Below are positions 45,053 through 56,655 of a stretch of 64,000 nucleotides of DNA, one piece after another. Source of the stretch: Albifimbria verrucaria (lineage: Eukaryota; Ascomycota; Sordariomycetes; Hypocreales; Stachybotryaceae); the NCBI GenBank assembly GCA_020081605.1, contig JAHREC010000062.1:3901758-3965757 (forward strand). The letters are read 5' to 3'. A program made the translations under genes and the position numbers. Below the pieces are notes generated by a model. The model searched no databases. It was not told the origin of the DNA and saw only the letters and a program-made list of their open reading frames with translations. Position 1 is the first letter of the stretch; each line of letters begins with the position of its first letter.

Positions 45053-47628
45053 TATTGTGGAGTTTGACTGAAAAGGGTTTTATTCCTGATAATTTTGGGT
45101 TGTTGATTATAGAGATTCAAAGTTATTGCTTCCGTCCGCATGAATGACTACTTCGCAATTCAGATATAAGAAGCACTGGCGTTGCTGGAGGTTTTATGTT
45201 CCAACAATCCAAGTGCCACTTAGACCTGATGCTAGAGAGCCATCTAGTGTCCAACGGTTAACTAGCAGATTTTCCCAATCTTCTGAAGGCGAACTAGCAT
45301 TTGTAAGCCGCGGCTATGAATCAATGGATTAGCGGCGTACTAGAACTCCGAGCTAGAATTGGCCGAACTGGACGGCGACCTTTTGTAGCTCACTAGACAA
45401 ACTTTCCTGCGTGGGTACAACGGCAGGAACCTGCCGAGCAAACTAGATGGCGCTTTGACCTCGGCGACCTTCGGAGATGAAAATAGTAGACATGAATCTT
45501 TATGTTGCGGAACCCGATGGTGGTTCATTCGCTGGCCATTGCCTTTCAAGGACGAGGGCTTAGAAGTGTCTTGTCGCAAGTGCGTTAGATATAATATCAG
45601 TCCAGATCATACAAGCTGAGTTAAGAGTGCGGCAATTCCAGGCAACCACCGAGTTCGCGAGGAAAGCCGTATGCTTGTTTTACCTGTATAAAACCTGTAG
45701 CAGATTTAGCTGGACCGAGTTCTGTGCACTCTGCGAGTGGGAGGTTGTTGTTTACCATCAAGCAGGTCTTTTTCGTGGATCAATGACTATTCTAAGTCCA
45801 GTGGCCTGTGAAACTTGACGCTGCTCGCAGAATGGAGGCTCATCATTCTCCTGGCGAATGCCGTCATCTGAATTCACATGACAAGGCAATCCCTGAGAGC
45901 GTGGGGGCCATACAGACGCACCAAATCTTGATCAACAGATCCGTGCGGAGGACCCCACAAAGCTGAATTCACCTTGCAAGAAAGATAACGGATGAAATGG
46001 CCAATGACAAGGCAGAGCAAGCTGAAAAGTATTGAGATTATGTAGCCCAAGCAGATCTGGCGCCTTTCAAAACGGTTTTAGTACAGTACAGCGCCAATAA
46101 TGAAGTAGAGGTCAGGAGTTCTCATATACGCATTACTGACCTAACAAGCTTGAATGAATGTTTACCAATTAATACATACTACTAAATGACACAACCTTTT
46201 CGAATCGAGGCTAGTCAATAAGTAAGGCAACTAGTACGGTAAGATCTGAATAAAGAAATACTAAAATCTCATTCCTCCTAGCATCCACACACTATTTAGA
46301 CCGGCCTGCCAAGCACTTCTCCCACCTCCTGCACGTCGTACAACCACGTCTTCGTTCGGCTTTGGGCCACTAAGCTGGTAAATTATGTAGATATGCCATG
46401 AATACTCCCGGATATGGGCAGTTTGGCTAAGCATGCTATTCTGACCTACAACGCATAACAGGATGCAGCTTTATGGTGAGATCATGAAAAGCAATGACGT
46501 TCCGTCAAGGGTAATCACAATTGGGTCCCAGGGATAGATTTCACTATATTCTTTTAAGGTATATTGTTCGTTTGTAATGACGTCGAATGTCCATTATGAA
46601 CAACCCCCGTACGATCATCGTATTTGATGGGAATGTACGGATCACTTGCCAGAGAAATTGACGAGTTACGTGTGCTCAATCGAGCAATGTTTACCCTACA
46701 CCAACCGCTTCAGGAAAAGGACTACGCGAGAGGAGAAGAAATAGTTGGCAAAATGAACACATATTCGCCGTCCATGTCCGCACCTGGTGGAATGCATAAG
46801 CGAGATTAAAGGTGTATTATATGGTGGATACTATTTATCTAGAGCTTCAAAAATATTTTCGAGAAGAAATCAATACTGCAATTCACCTGAATTGAGTCAC
46901 AACAAATGATTCTAAGCGTTTCTAGTAACACCACTTCAACATGGCTATATACTAGGCCTCAAGCAACGTTCCCATACCCTCAACGCTGTTCTCTCTCATA
47001 TAGAAGAGATATTCCCTGAGTGATGCAGAGTAACGCAAACAATCCTCTTGTTCGTGGTCTAGATCCTCTATTCATCCTCTGTGGCACTCTTCAACTGGGT
47101 CAACCCTGCCAAGAGCAGGTCTGGCTTGCTTAAAGAAGTAAGTCTTCAAACCCCAGATTCGCTTCTTGGAATGGCTGCATTAGCTGAAGCCAGCTGAAGT
47201 TGTCAGGCTGGCAAAACATAACAGGCTAAATCCAGATTGGATCGCAAAACAAACTCTTCTTCGAGACAGCCTATTACAGTCTTCCAACTAACTCATTTTC
47301 AGAACTACATCCGCGCAACTCAATTCGGATGCAAGAGACCAAGGAAACATGGAATGCTTGCCAACCGAAAGTCATGAATACGAGGTCGACAACGGATATT
47401 AGTCTCTAATGCGGATCCAGTTTGGTGAATCACACTTCATAACTCCGCCCAGGTGCAGATGAGCATCTCAACTGGTCATTGAGAGTCAACTGATCATTGG
47501 GAGCAGGGATGCTCGACTCATGAAACCTACCCATGAGTATAAATATACGATGAATTCGTCTGTTCCGAACAGAATACACGCAGAACATCTAAACCTTCTC
47601 GAGTATTCTTAGACATCAAGACATTATC
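45053..47628. other. Gene-poor 2.6 kb region
   Basis: AT-rich. A 61-codon frame at 46624-46809 looks somewhat protein-like (REIDELRVLNRAMFTLHQPL) but has no homology I recognise. No transposon ends seen. Confidence 0.4.
47538..47547 (+). promoter_or_regulatory. TATA box of secreted protein gene
   Basis: TATAAATATA 91 nt upstream of the ATG at 47629. Confidence 0.5.
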
Positions 47629-48015
47629 ATGAAGTTTCATACGGTTTTCGCAGCCCTTGTAGCCCTTGCTATTGGGGTCGACGCAAGCTGCCACAGCGAT
47701 TGCAAGGTCCGTTGTGGTTGCAGGTCTACAACTACCGGTAGCGCAGTGTGCATTGGTCGTTGCATGGCTTCACTTTGTCCTGAGTATTTCATCCCTAACT
47801 TCAATCCATGGACTACATTGAGATTTGGCATACTAATTCACCACGCCCGGATAGCCAACCTGCTCTCTCGCATTGCGACTAGAGTAGAGCCAAGTAAAAT
47901 GGTCAAAGATCCTTCTCAAATTAACAGCACTTCGTACCAGTTGTGTTGGAAGGAGGTCGGTCAAATCACTAGTTGGCAAGATGGTCAGGCCCAGACTCGA
48001 CAAAGAGCTGGTTAG
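47629..48015 (+). CDS. Small secreted cysteine-rich protein
   Basis: Open frame of 128 aa beginning with the signal peptide MKFHTVFAALVALAIGVDAS. The first mature part has seven cysteines in about 30 residues (SCHSDCKVRCGC, AVCIGRCMASLC), a dense knot-like pattern. After residue 55 the sequence is basic and less structured with one more Cys (LCWKE). The true 3' end may therefore be shorter or spliced; no obvious intron is seen. No family recognised. Likely secreted; function unknown. Confidence 0.55.
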   Translation: MKFHTVFAALVALAIGVDASCHSDCKVRCGCRSTTTGSAVCIGRCMASLCPEYFIPNFNPWTTLRFGILIHHARIANLLSRIATRVEPSKMVKDPSQINSTSYQLCWKEVGQITSWQDGQAQTRQRAG

Positions 48016-48569
48016 ATGGAACTTGGAAAGGCTTACCATACTGGCGCAATAGTACCCTACTTCAATATGACAAGCTTCATTATGGGCTATCTTGAATTGA
48101 TTAATATGTCCAATAGTCACTACTGACATCACATCAAAGCCGACGTAATGACAGATGATTTCGAGCCCATCAGTAAGTTTCCTAGGTGAATTTATATTAT
48201 GTTGGCCATCAGATCCAGCTTCAGTTCATTTGAGTAAAATAGCGAGTGTGAGCTCCTTATATGGGGCAAGAACATAACAAAGCGAGCTTAGCCGCTTGTT
48301 TGTTGCGCTCACGTTTCCTTCATCAGACCATGCTAATCTTCATATCAGACAGTGCATGCAACTCCAAGTTACTTGCGACAACCCACGCACTAGCGCGGAG
48401 ACTGCACAGATCATTCCAAGTCCATTAAAGCCCTTTGTTAACTCCCTTTGGCACATTTCCATGAGATTAACTAAACTGCTGAATGGCATATCCCACTCCC
48501 TAACTAAAGTACGTATAAATTATCATTCCCATCATTCTGAGTTTGAACTTTGCTCTCTTGGGGCTCATA
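48016..48569. other. Intergenic, no gene
   Basis: About 550 bp between convergent genes. A plus-strand frame at 48296-48727 runs antisense into the NYN gene and is rejected. Confidence 0.5.
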
Positions 48570-49424
48570 TCATGTTACTGGAGTACAATCCTTCGGAGTG
48601 TCGCTGCAAGTTTGATGACATAGGTATACGGGGTTTCTTAATCCGGGCATATATGACTGGTGGCTTCCCTGGGCCGGGAATCGTGCTTCAACTTCCAACG
48701 ATGGATCGGCCTCAAGGAGGTGTTTGAGCTTGTCATAACCATAGGTGCGAGGATCGAAATCTGGCCGCCACTTGAGGATGATGCTGCCAAGGGAAGCAAG
48801 CGAGGTCCACCCGTCATCGTCAGATGTCGCCATTATAGCATCGTGGATGAAATGCTGTGCCTGGGTCATGTACCCTGAGTCTGCTTTTGAGATGGAATCG
48901 TGGGGGCGTTTGGTACCAGCCTGAGGCTGGGGGCTGCTGGTGTTATCCGGCTTTGACACCGAGTTCTCAGTGCGGTCGGGTTTTGGCACCAGGTTCTCGG
49001 TATATATGAACTTATCACAGGCGGTAACAAGTGGCTTGGGAGTCTTGCGCTCTCCAAACCCATAAACAACCAGTCCAGATTCGCGGATGCGCGAGGCGAG
49101 GCGGGTGAAGTCGCTGTCACTAGAGACGATGCAGAAGCCATCAAAGCGGTTGGTGTAAAGCAGGTCCATGGCATCGATAACCATAGCGGCGTCGGTCGAG
49201 TTCTTCCCATAGGTATAGGCAAACTGCTGAATTGGCTGAATCGAGTTGGCAAGAAGCTGCTCTTTCCAGCCGTTCATATGAGGAGTGGTCCAGTCGCCAT
49301 AGGCGCGCTTCACGAAGGCGGTGCCGTATTTTGCGATCTCAGCGAGCAATAAGCTGACCATCTTGGGCTGTGCATTGTCTGCGTCAATGAGGACGGCTAG
49401 CTTGGCCGTCGACTCGCTGGTCAT
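48570..49424 (-). CDS. NYN-domain putative ribonuclease with OST-HTH/LOTUS domain
   Basis: Single exon, 284 aa, intact. The N-terminal NYN (PIN-like, LabA/DUF88) nuclease domain has LAVLIDADNA (D14, D16), KNSTDAAMVIDAMDLL (D78) and CIVSSDSDFTRLA (D103, D105), the acidic set expected for metal-dependent RNA cleavage. Then comes GLVVYGFGERKTPKPLVTAC and a disordered Ser/Pro/Lys linker (about residues 150-185). Next is an OST-HTH/LOTUS RNA-binding domain (FIHDAIMATSDDDGWTSLAS, FDPRTYGYDKLKHLLEADPS). The same architecture is common in bacteria and occurs in some fungi; lack of introns fits either. The last 30 residues are atypical for the family and could follow a lost base. Role probably in RNA turnover; specific targets are unknown. 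Confidence 0.85.
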   Translation of the reverse strand: MTSESTAKLAVLIDADNAQPKMVSLLLAEIAKYGTAFVKRAYGDWTTPHMNGWKEQLLANSIQPIQQFAYTYGKNSTDAAMVIDAMDLLYTNRFDGFCIVSSDSDFTRLASRIRESGLVVYGFGERKTPKPLVTACDKFIYTENLVPKPDRTENSVSKPDNTSSPQPQAGTKRPHDSISKADSGYMTQAQHFIHDAIMATSDDDGWTSLASLGSIILKWRPDFDPRTYGYDKLKHLLEADPSLEVEARFPAQGSHQSYMPGLRNPVYLCHQTCSDTPKDCTPVT

Positions 49425-49744
49425 CGTGGACGTCGCTGGTGTGTGTTGATGGCGTGGTCAATGGGTGTTTGTTTATGGATGAATCGACCCACAAGGCTGC
49501 TGGTATAAAGTAGTGAGATTGTCTGCCTACCCCGACATCTTGGGCCCACAACTTCTCCCTTGCATGAATGACGACGGCGAGTAGCCAATCGGCCGTGCAG
49601 TGAGGGCCACTGACTTCTCGTGTCTCACTGCCCCATACAAGACTCTTAGCCCAAGGAACACAGCACTAGCGCAGTCATGACACAGCATTAGTTGGTATAG
49701 CCAAGGAAGAAATTAAGCGCAAGGTAGATATTGATACGGCGCGT
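49425..49744. other. Intergenic, no gene
   Basis: 320 bp: promoter side of the NYN gene and 3' flank of the HET gene. Confidence 0.5.
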
Positions 49745-52123
49745 TCATATTATTTTAATCGTCTGCTTTTCTTTGAACCAGCCAAGGGGATCTTCAAACA
49801 TGTCCACGTGCTGACCAATGTCCGCGCCGCCTGTCTCCGTATTGGAGAAATACAAAAGTGTATCGTCAGCAGGATGGATTAATCCAATCCTTCTCCATGC
49901 ATTAGGTCCATTCTGAGCCTTTTGTAATACCATGACAAAGACTCGGTATCTATGAGGTACAGCTGTCCTGGTGCCAGCTTGGCGCACTCGAGAAGTAACA
50001 TCGTAATTTCATCCCCAGAGTGTGCCTCTGCTGGCTCAGCCATACAGAGCCGTAGAGGTATGTCTAATTGGAACTTCTGCATTCTGGTGGATGAATTTGA
50101 GGATTTATGGCGAGCCACGCATATTGTGGCTCCTGGGCCTCCACCCCAACGCGGCTCATGGTAGACACTCTCAACCACAGCGCTGCAGGTCCACCCGTGC
50201 AGCTCAATGTTTCCTGCCGCTACACGCCCATAAGGATCCAACCCAGTTTGCTCACAAGCGTAGCTCACTACCTGACAGATAGTGTGCCCCAGCAGCGGCT
50301 TATGATTTGAGTCCATCGATCGTGTTACCGTCAACGGCTTGTGGTACCGTACAGGCCCATGCTGGGCAGCCCAGCTAAAGCTCGGAGCCAAGAAAGACCT
50401 TGGCCGACACGAGTTTCCGGATGATACCCAATACAGAGCGGCTGGCAGATGGGCCACCCAAATACCTGCAAGGTAAGTTGCTTGAGAATTTTCCTGTCTT
50501 GAATATTCATACTCGATTATGGGTTTCATACAACTAGCAACTCCAGACAAGGCTGGTAGCCGATCTGCTTCGTACGAGAGCTTGAGATTAGCGTATTCTT
50601 GGATAAGACGATTCCAGGTCTCCATAGTGTTGAGTTCAGCTACATCCAGTGATGAAAGTGCTCCAAACATTTTGCGTGTATTCTCCAACGGATAAGTCTT
50701 TTCGAGCTTTTTAGACGGTTTTATTTGCATGCGCTCAAACGGTAGACTGAACCCTGTGTGACGTGACCAGTCATCTTCATCATGATCAAACTCATCCCAT
50801 GACTTCTGAAGCGTATTTTGTTCTTCATGTGTCAATGCATCTCGCCAATAGCTCTGCACCCACAAAGCTTTCCGGCACTCCCAAGCGAGTTCTGTGTGTC
50901 CAAAATGTATAACACGAGGACTGAGGAGCCTCTCTTGGAATATCCAGGCGCGAGAGAGCAGGGGATAAGCGACATCAACAACTCGGGTTGCGTCGAAGCC
51001 GTACTGCCCAGAAGTGGATAGTTCGCGAATATCATGACCGGGCCTTAGAGCGAACCAGCGACGAAATTGAGTATATTTAGAGGGGTTTGATCGGCGACTC
51101 ACTGATTCAAAATATTTTTCCTTCCATAGATCAGGATGCACGACAATCATGTCTGAGTCTGAGTCGACGGCTTGTCGCTGAGATTGAGTAATGTTACGCC
51201 AGATATAAGGTGGATTTGATACAACAAAACACCCCCATTACCATCTTTCGATCTAGTTGCGGCAATGGTCAAGAACGCATTGTTATAGGTAGAACTCATT
51301 CGAGATGACTCATATTCCCAGTCTTGAGTGTCATCTTGAATTATGCAGAAGCTGTCTATCCAAAGCAGCTCCAGGCCAATCCGCTGTGTGAGGGTAATGG
51401 CGTCCTGGAACGTTTTGCTCAGAGATTTGACGTCTATGCCTTTCATCATATCCTCGATATTAGTCGTCAATGTTCTACAAGAAACTCCTTGTCCCCAGCA
51501 ATGACTCAGCGCGACATATCTCGAGTATGGGTCAACCTCAATCTTCGTAACCAAGCGCACGGTGTCCCCGACTATGGCAAGCAGTCGTGATGGCAACGGA
51601 CTTTCAGCAAACTGTTTGCTTGAAAAGCAATTTGACCCATGTAAACTCCAGCATTGTTGCAGAAACGATCTAATAACTTGAATTTGGGATTCTAGGGATT
51701 GTGTGTTTCCTATTCAGATTGTGTGAGCTAACCGCCGTGTCAAACAGCGCACTTCTAACCTTCTGCAGAGGTCTCGGTCACTTGAAGCCTGATTTTGTCC
51801 ATTTCAGGCTTATTTAAGAACCTGAAAGTAAGATTCAAATCACGAGAGTAAAAATTGGTGCCACTGCATTCCACATGAATAGCCTTGTATTCCAGCTTTT
51901 CATGAGGACAGAACATGCTTGCAAAATGCATGATACCTTTGGCGAGGACGTTGCATCGCATGCATCGTGCAGAATACAGATCCAGGACTGTGCAAAAGAA
52001 AGAATAGCCTGATTGTGGCAAAACAGGGGATGGAGCAAGATCAGTGCGATGGGGCTGGGGTGCGCAATTTGTACATGATTGACGAGCTCGAGACGGCTGA
52101 AGATGAGAGAGAGACCCTGACAT
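49745..52123 (-). CDS. HET-domain protein with cysteine-containing N-terminus
   Basis: Model: exon 1 51760-52123 (ATG 52123), intron 51692-51759 (donor GTTAGA, acceptor CCCTAG), exon 2 49745-51691. About 770 aa with two one-base repairs (C run 51232-51236; AAA 49937-49939). The N-terminus carries paired cysteines (QSCTNCAPQP, SARCMRCNVLAKGIMHF). HET core: RYVALSHCWGQGVSCRTLTT, LGLELLWIDSFCIIQDDTQD-like segment ending in IIQDD, SSTYNNAFLTIAATRS, and SRAWIFQERLLSPRVIHFG. The C-terminal half shows the usual SFSWAAQHGPV and QVVSYACEQTG blocks. Family of fungal allorecognition and cell-death proteins; partner unknown. It is the third HET gene in the window and differs in sequence and domain layout from the 690-aa one. 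Confidence 0.85.
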
Positions 52124-53239
52124 GGCCAGTTCGTCTATACCTTTGGGTAAGAGACTGCGTAATGAATTTAACAAACACAATATTTCAGACTGAGGGTAGC
52201 CTGTTGCACGGGGGTGATGAGGCGTTTGCGTTGCCTGATTGAGGGGTTAAGCTATTGATTCAAGCAAATGCATGGTATATCTTACTTGGTTATTTGCATA
52301 TCGTATATTGAGATAGGTTGCCTGTCACAGTCGTAATAGCTTGGTATGATACTCCGTAGTCAACTAAACTCACCCACGCTCACTGGAAAAATGAATTAGC
52401 ACCTGGGTTATTACTACGACAGGTCAACGGTTAGATAAAAACTGAAGATCACAACTATCTAGTAGAAAGGCGTTAGGTGCTGCATGAAGATGCTCCCAAA
52501 GCCCAACTTCAGTATTGTTGACATAGGCGTAAGTGCCAATCTATATTTGAGCCGAGTATTGTAATTACTACTTGAACGCGAATAGAGCAGCAATCCGATA
52601 TCATCTTACTCCACACTTGGATAAACCTATGAAATGATAGGGTAATCATCCTGTCAGCAGAGGCATGTGGTATCTGCAGCTTACCATCCTTCACATCCAT
52701 ATTGAGTCGTTCACGCTGCTATCAGCTGCCCTATTCCAATAATCACTCGCGATTTGCAGCCGTTTATATCGTATTGCATTGTTCGAGCGATGGTGTCCTG
52801 CTATTTTTCAGCCCACTAAGACCTATCTGCTTATGTCTGATCGAGGGTTTCAATCTATCCTTGCACAACGTTTCATCCGAGTCGTTTTAGGTCTTATTTT
52901 TCATGAGTTTACTGCTATATGTTGCAATGATATATGTCTTTGGGCTGGTTTGAGCTACCAATTCGCCATATTGGAGCAGATGTCTGCATTGAAAAGGACC
53001 TTTCGCGATTAATGTCTCTATGGTTGTGGTCTAAGTGATGACTCTATCGGCCGTAGAAATTCAATATGCCGGTATGAAACTTATAAGGGGTTGACTTAGA
53101 CCAATCTAACACAAGTGAGGTTATTCAAAAGTATATAAGAAGTCTCCAGTCCCAGCTCATAATTATTGCTTCGAATAAAGTGTTCAACAACTAACAAAGA
53201 AAGAGAAATCATATCAAGAATTTTGCATATCAACTTAAA
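52124..53239. other. Intergenic, no gene
   Basis: 1.1 kb AT-rich. Overlapping short frames at 52702-53012 lack motifs. Right end is the lectin promoter. Confidence 0.45.
53132..53138 (+). promoter_or_regulatory. TATA box of lectin gene
   Basis: TATATAA 108 nt upstream of the lectin ATG at 53240. Confidence 0.5.
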
Positions 53240-54365
53240 ATGCATATTTTATTTGCCATCCTTCTCTATTCGTGGGCAGCTTGTGCTATAGCTGTCCACA
53301 GGTCTGCTCGAGCCGCAAATCTTGGCTACCACATGGCAAGAACTTGGCGGGTCGTTTTCCGGTGAGGAAATATGGATCTGCCTTACAAGTCCATACCACT
53401 GACAAAATATTAGGAATACCCGCAGTCATATCTCCTGCAACGGGTAGGACTGACGTCTTCATCAAATCCCCGAGGGTGCAGTCTTGCATAAGTGGCAAGC
53501 CGGCGCTGGGACAGCCTGGCAGCCTAGCGGACAAACGTTTGAGTATTTGGGTGGTGTCGTATATGGAAATGTCGCAGCTGTCTCTTGGGGTAATAACCGA
53601 ATCGATATATTTGGTGTGGGTGTTGATGGCGCCTGTCTACACAAGGCATGGGACGGCAACTCATGGAGTGCTTGGGAAAACCTGGGAGGCAAGATAATTG
53701 GTGACATCAGTGCGGTGTCATGGGGTCCCAATCGCATTGATCTGTTCAATCGCGGCAGCGCTGACAACGCCGTATACCACAAATATTGGGATGGTTCCAA
53801 GTGGCAGCCTGGCGCTACTGAATGGGTGTCACTGAAGGCCACCATCCTGGGCTCGCCCAAGGCTGTGTCATGGGGCCCGAATCGTATTGACATCTTTACG
53901 AGAGGCTTGACAAACATTGTGTACCAGAAGACGTGGAACGGGACAGGATGGGAACCGGCCAATTCAGATTGGAAGAACTTAGGAAGCACCATTGCCATCG
54001 GAGAAATTGCAGCCGTCTCGCAAAAGTCAAACCAGCTCGATCTCTTCATTAGGGGCTGGTAACAAGATACTCCAGAAGACCTGGAACGGTACCAATTGGT
54101 TGCCTTCCTTATCCGATTGGACCACTATCAGCGACAGCTTATTCGTTTCTGACCCGACGGCCGTAGCATGGGGAAGCGGAAAGATGACCCTGAGCACGCA
54201 GGGAGTTCTAAACACATGCCAGGTCAACCGGTGGGATGGAATATCTTGGTCTGGTTGGATTTCCTTGACAGGACTTACTATCACCGATCAGCCGGCCATA
54301 GACCCTCGTGGGGTGCAGCTATATTTGCAAGGGATCAAGATGCAACACTGTGGACTAACAGTTAA
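53240..54365 (+). CDS. Secreted seven-bladed beta-propeller lectin (PVL/PLL-like)
   Basis: About 376 aa; signal peptide [18 protein letters not shown]. Seven repeats of about 45-50 residues follow, each with an AVSWG..RIDIF strand pair and a K.WDG..W turn. Examples are [59 protein letters not shown], and [19 protein letters not shown]. This is the fold of fungal PVL and bacterial PLL/PHL lectins, which bind fucose, GlcNAc or O-methylated sugars in sites between blades. Four frame events break it: T run 53355-53358, C run 53468-53471, G run 54052-54055 (two bases) and GGG near 54331. With these the length closes exactly on TAA 54363-54365. Blade six is the most divergent ([12 protein letters not shown]). 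Secreted lectin acting in recognition or defence is likely but inferred. Confidence 0.8.
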
Positions 54366-55458
54366 GATGCGTGTTGGAAGAAAGCTTCGCTTTCTTTTTG
54401 CCATCGAAGCTGCTGAGGAGATGTTTCCTATTTGTTGTGCAACGGTATTGTTCGCAGCAATGTTCGATGGACAGACCCATCTACAGATTTCTGGTAGTAA
54501 CTGTTTAGTCCGCGAGCAGTACCATGAGAATTCTTTTCTTACTCAGGGCAGTATGTTCTGTCACGAGCACTGAACATTTCCGGCCCCAATTTCAACTGAA
54601 TTTTCTTAATAATGCTGCTAAGAGACTAGAGACATCGCCAGCTAAGTTATGGGATAGCACGCCATCCCGGGAAAGCGTTGGACTTTGGAAAATGAAGTTT
54701 GGGGGTACCTATGTGTTTTTCTTGTACGCATTCAATATAAAGCTATTCACACTCACTTATCAGTTGATAAATGCTCAAGAGCCGTGGCATATGCTTAGGT
54801 TTCCAATTCTTGTTTCAGTTTGAAGATCTGGGTGATTCGTGAATGTGCAAGGTAGCTGTGCTAAATGTAAGGACAGTGTCACCTGGGGCATAAATTATAG
54901 TGTTGGTTGAAGCATTAAAAAATGGAGGCACAGCGAAACACTATCCAGCTATCATGAGACACAAAATGTCCACCAATCTTACTGAGGTAGCTGATGTTTC
55001 AATTAACCAGCTGAAATGGGGTCTGATCCCATGTCAAAACCTGTTTCCCATAATGGGAAAATGGAGCCTGGGCATTACGGTGTACTGCAAAGATCAGGGC
55101 TTTGACTTAAAAATGTATTACTCGCTTTTGATTCGTCGCCCCTGCTCAGCTCTGCCGTATGGAATTCAAATTAGGGTGAACACCTACCTTTGGAATTGTT
55201 AAGTGGAATTCTGAACCCACTCTACTCGAGACCGAGGAGATCAGTCAGATAAGGGATTGATCAATTTCGTGCATAAATAGATTAACTTGTCACAGAGTTT
55301 ACTTGACGCTTGGTCGCTAGATTGCCGGTGAGTCCTTCGCACAACCAGATAACAAGGAAACTGCTTCAAGAACCCTTGACTCCACAGGTATTTAGCTTTT
55401 ATCTAGAGCAGTATACATATATGACAACTAATTCTACAAGTTTCAGCTGTCCATCAAC
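54366..55458. other. Intergenic, no gene
   Basis: 1.1 kb after the lectin stop; scattered short frames without motifs, AT-rich. Confidence 0.45.
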
Positions 55459-55791
55459 ATGCACTACTTGCAAATCACCGGCGCAGCAATAGCTGTTCTT
55501 GTCACTTCGGCAACAGCTCAAAATTGTCGCTGCTACTGGAACCAGGATACTGCTTGGTTTACACCACCAGGTGGACAAGGGTCGCCTCCTGCCTCGGTGG
55601 TCCGTGAGCTTTGTGCCAGTGGGGGCGGCTGTGTCTCGGGGTATGGGCGTTTTTGTGTCCTTGGCAATGTGGCCGATTGTGATTGCCTTTCTGGGTTTGT
55701 TGAAGGTCGACAATCTTGGGACGGTTCACATTGGAGATTTCCTTCGGCAATTCAGTGTGGCAAGCTTTCAGGGAGTGTAACACAGACTTGA
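55459..55791 (+). CDS. Small secreted cysteine-rich protein (8 Cys)
   Basis: 110 aa, single exon, intact. The signal peptide MHYLQITGAAIAVLVTSATA precedes QNCRCYW. The eight cysteines are arranged CxC...C...C...C...CxC...C (NCRC, ELC, GGC, RFC, DCDC, IQC), allowing four disulfides. The sequence is Gly/Ser-rich and short (ELCASGGGCVSGYGRFCV). I do not recognise the family. It sits between the lectin and the SERAC1-like gene in an accessory region, so an effector or interference role is possible but unproven. Confidence 0.7.
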   Translation: MHYLQITGAAIAVLVTSATAQNCRCYWNQDTAWFTPPGGQGSPPASVVRELCASGGGCVSGYGRFCVLGNVADCDCLSGFVEGRQSWDGSHWRFPSAIQCGKLSGSVTQT

Positions 55792-56655
55792 TATGGTTGA
55801 CTCATTTCAGGTATAGCATGTAGTCTACAGAGAAAATAGTCTATCAATTTTAGGTAGATCTATGTATGACCTAGAATGAACAAAGCCTATAGTAATATAA
55901 GACTGAGACTCAGCGCCTCCCCAATGTTCTCGCTGAAAGCAACGCTATCATGCGAATTACTTGGTATTACCCATGTATTGTCCACTTGCAAGGACTCATT
56001 TTTCATCCTGAAGCTTCTTTTGCGATGTATGGCCCCAACTCAGAAGTCCAGTGGATTTTCTTTTTGTAACAGTGCATCTTAAAACCTTGATCATTGATAC
56101 ACCTTCTAAAGATATCAAAAATTCCTGCTCTATGGTGGGTAATTTCAGCTAATCCGCCATCGTTGAATAGATGATTGCGTAAATATCCGGTCCGAGACTA
56201 TCGATGGGCTCCTTGAGGTGCTCCATAGCACTATGCTGACTCTCTCTCTCTTTGTATATGGTAACCGTAATTGAACATCATTTGTCCCGGTCAAGAATGT
56301 GCTATTCGCCGGCCACCAGACGTAACACCATCGCCGGGCGCGAAATAACCCTAGTCATCTTCAATCGAGTTTCCAGCTAATTTCGGACCCCGGGGTCGTA
56401 AATAAAAGATGGGTAGCAACAAGGAATGAATTTGATAGAGCAAAATGCATCAGTCTCAGATACCACTAATAAATCCCTGGCGTTGAGCCGTTGCGTTTAT
56501 GTATGAGTTCAGCAATAGCACTCGAGGTTACTACGCTGCTTTGTTAGCCAATAAGGGGTGTTTATGTATTTTCTCAGCCGCGTGGTCGCCTCAATATTGG
56601 ATACAGGTGTACCGCCCTGATAAAAACCCCGCTCATCCTCAAGCAAAGTCGATCA
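55792..56655. other. Intergenic, no gene
   Basis: 860 bp. Contains a short CT microsatellite near 56243 and no supported gene. Confidence 0.45.

Noticed and set aside
46624..46809. 61-codon plus-strand frame in the gene-poor region
   Set aside because: Short, no signal peptide, no homology recognised and no promoter features.
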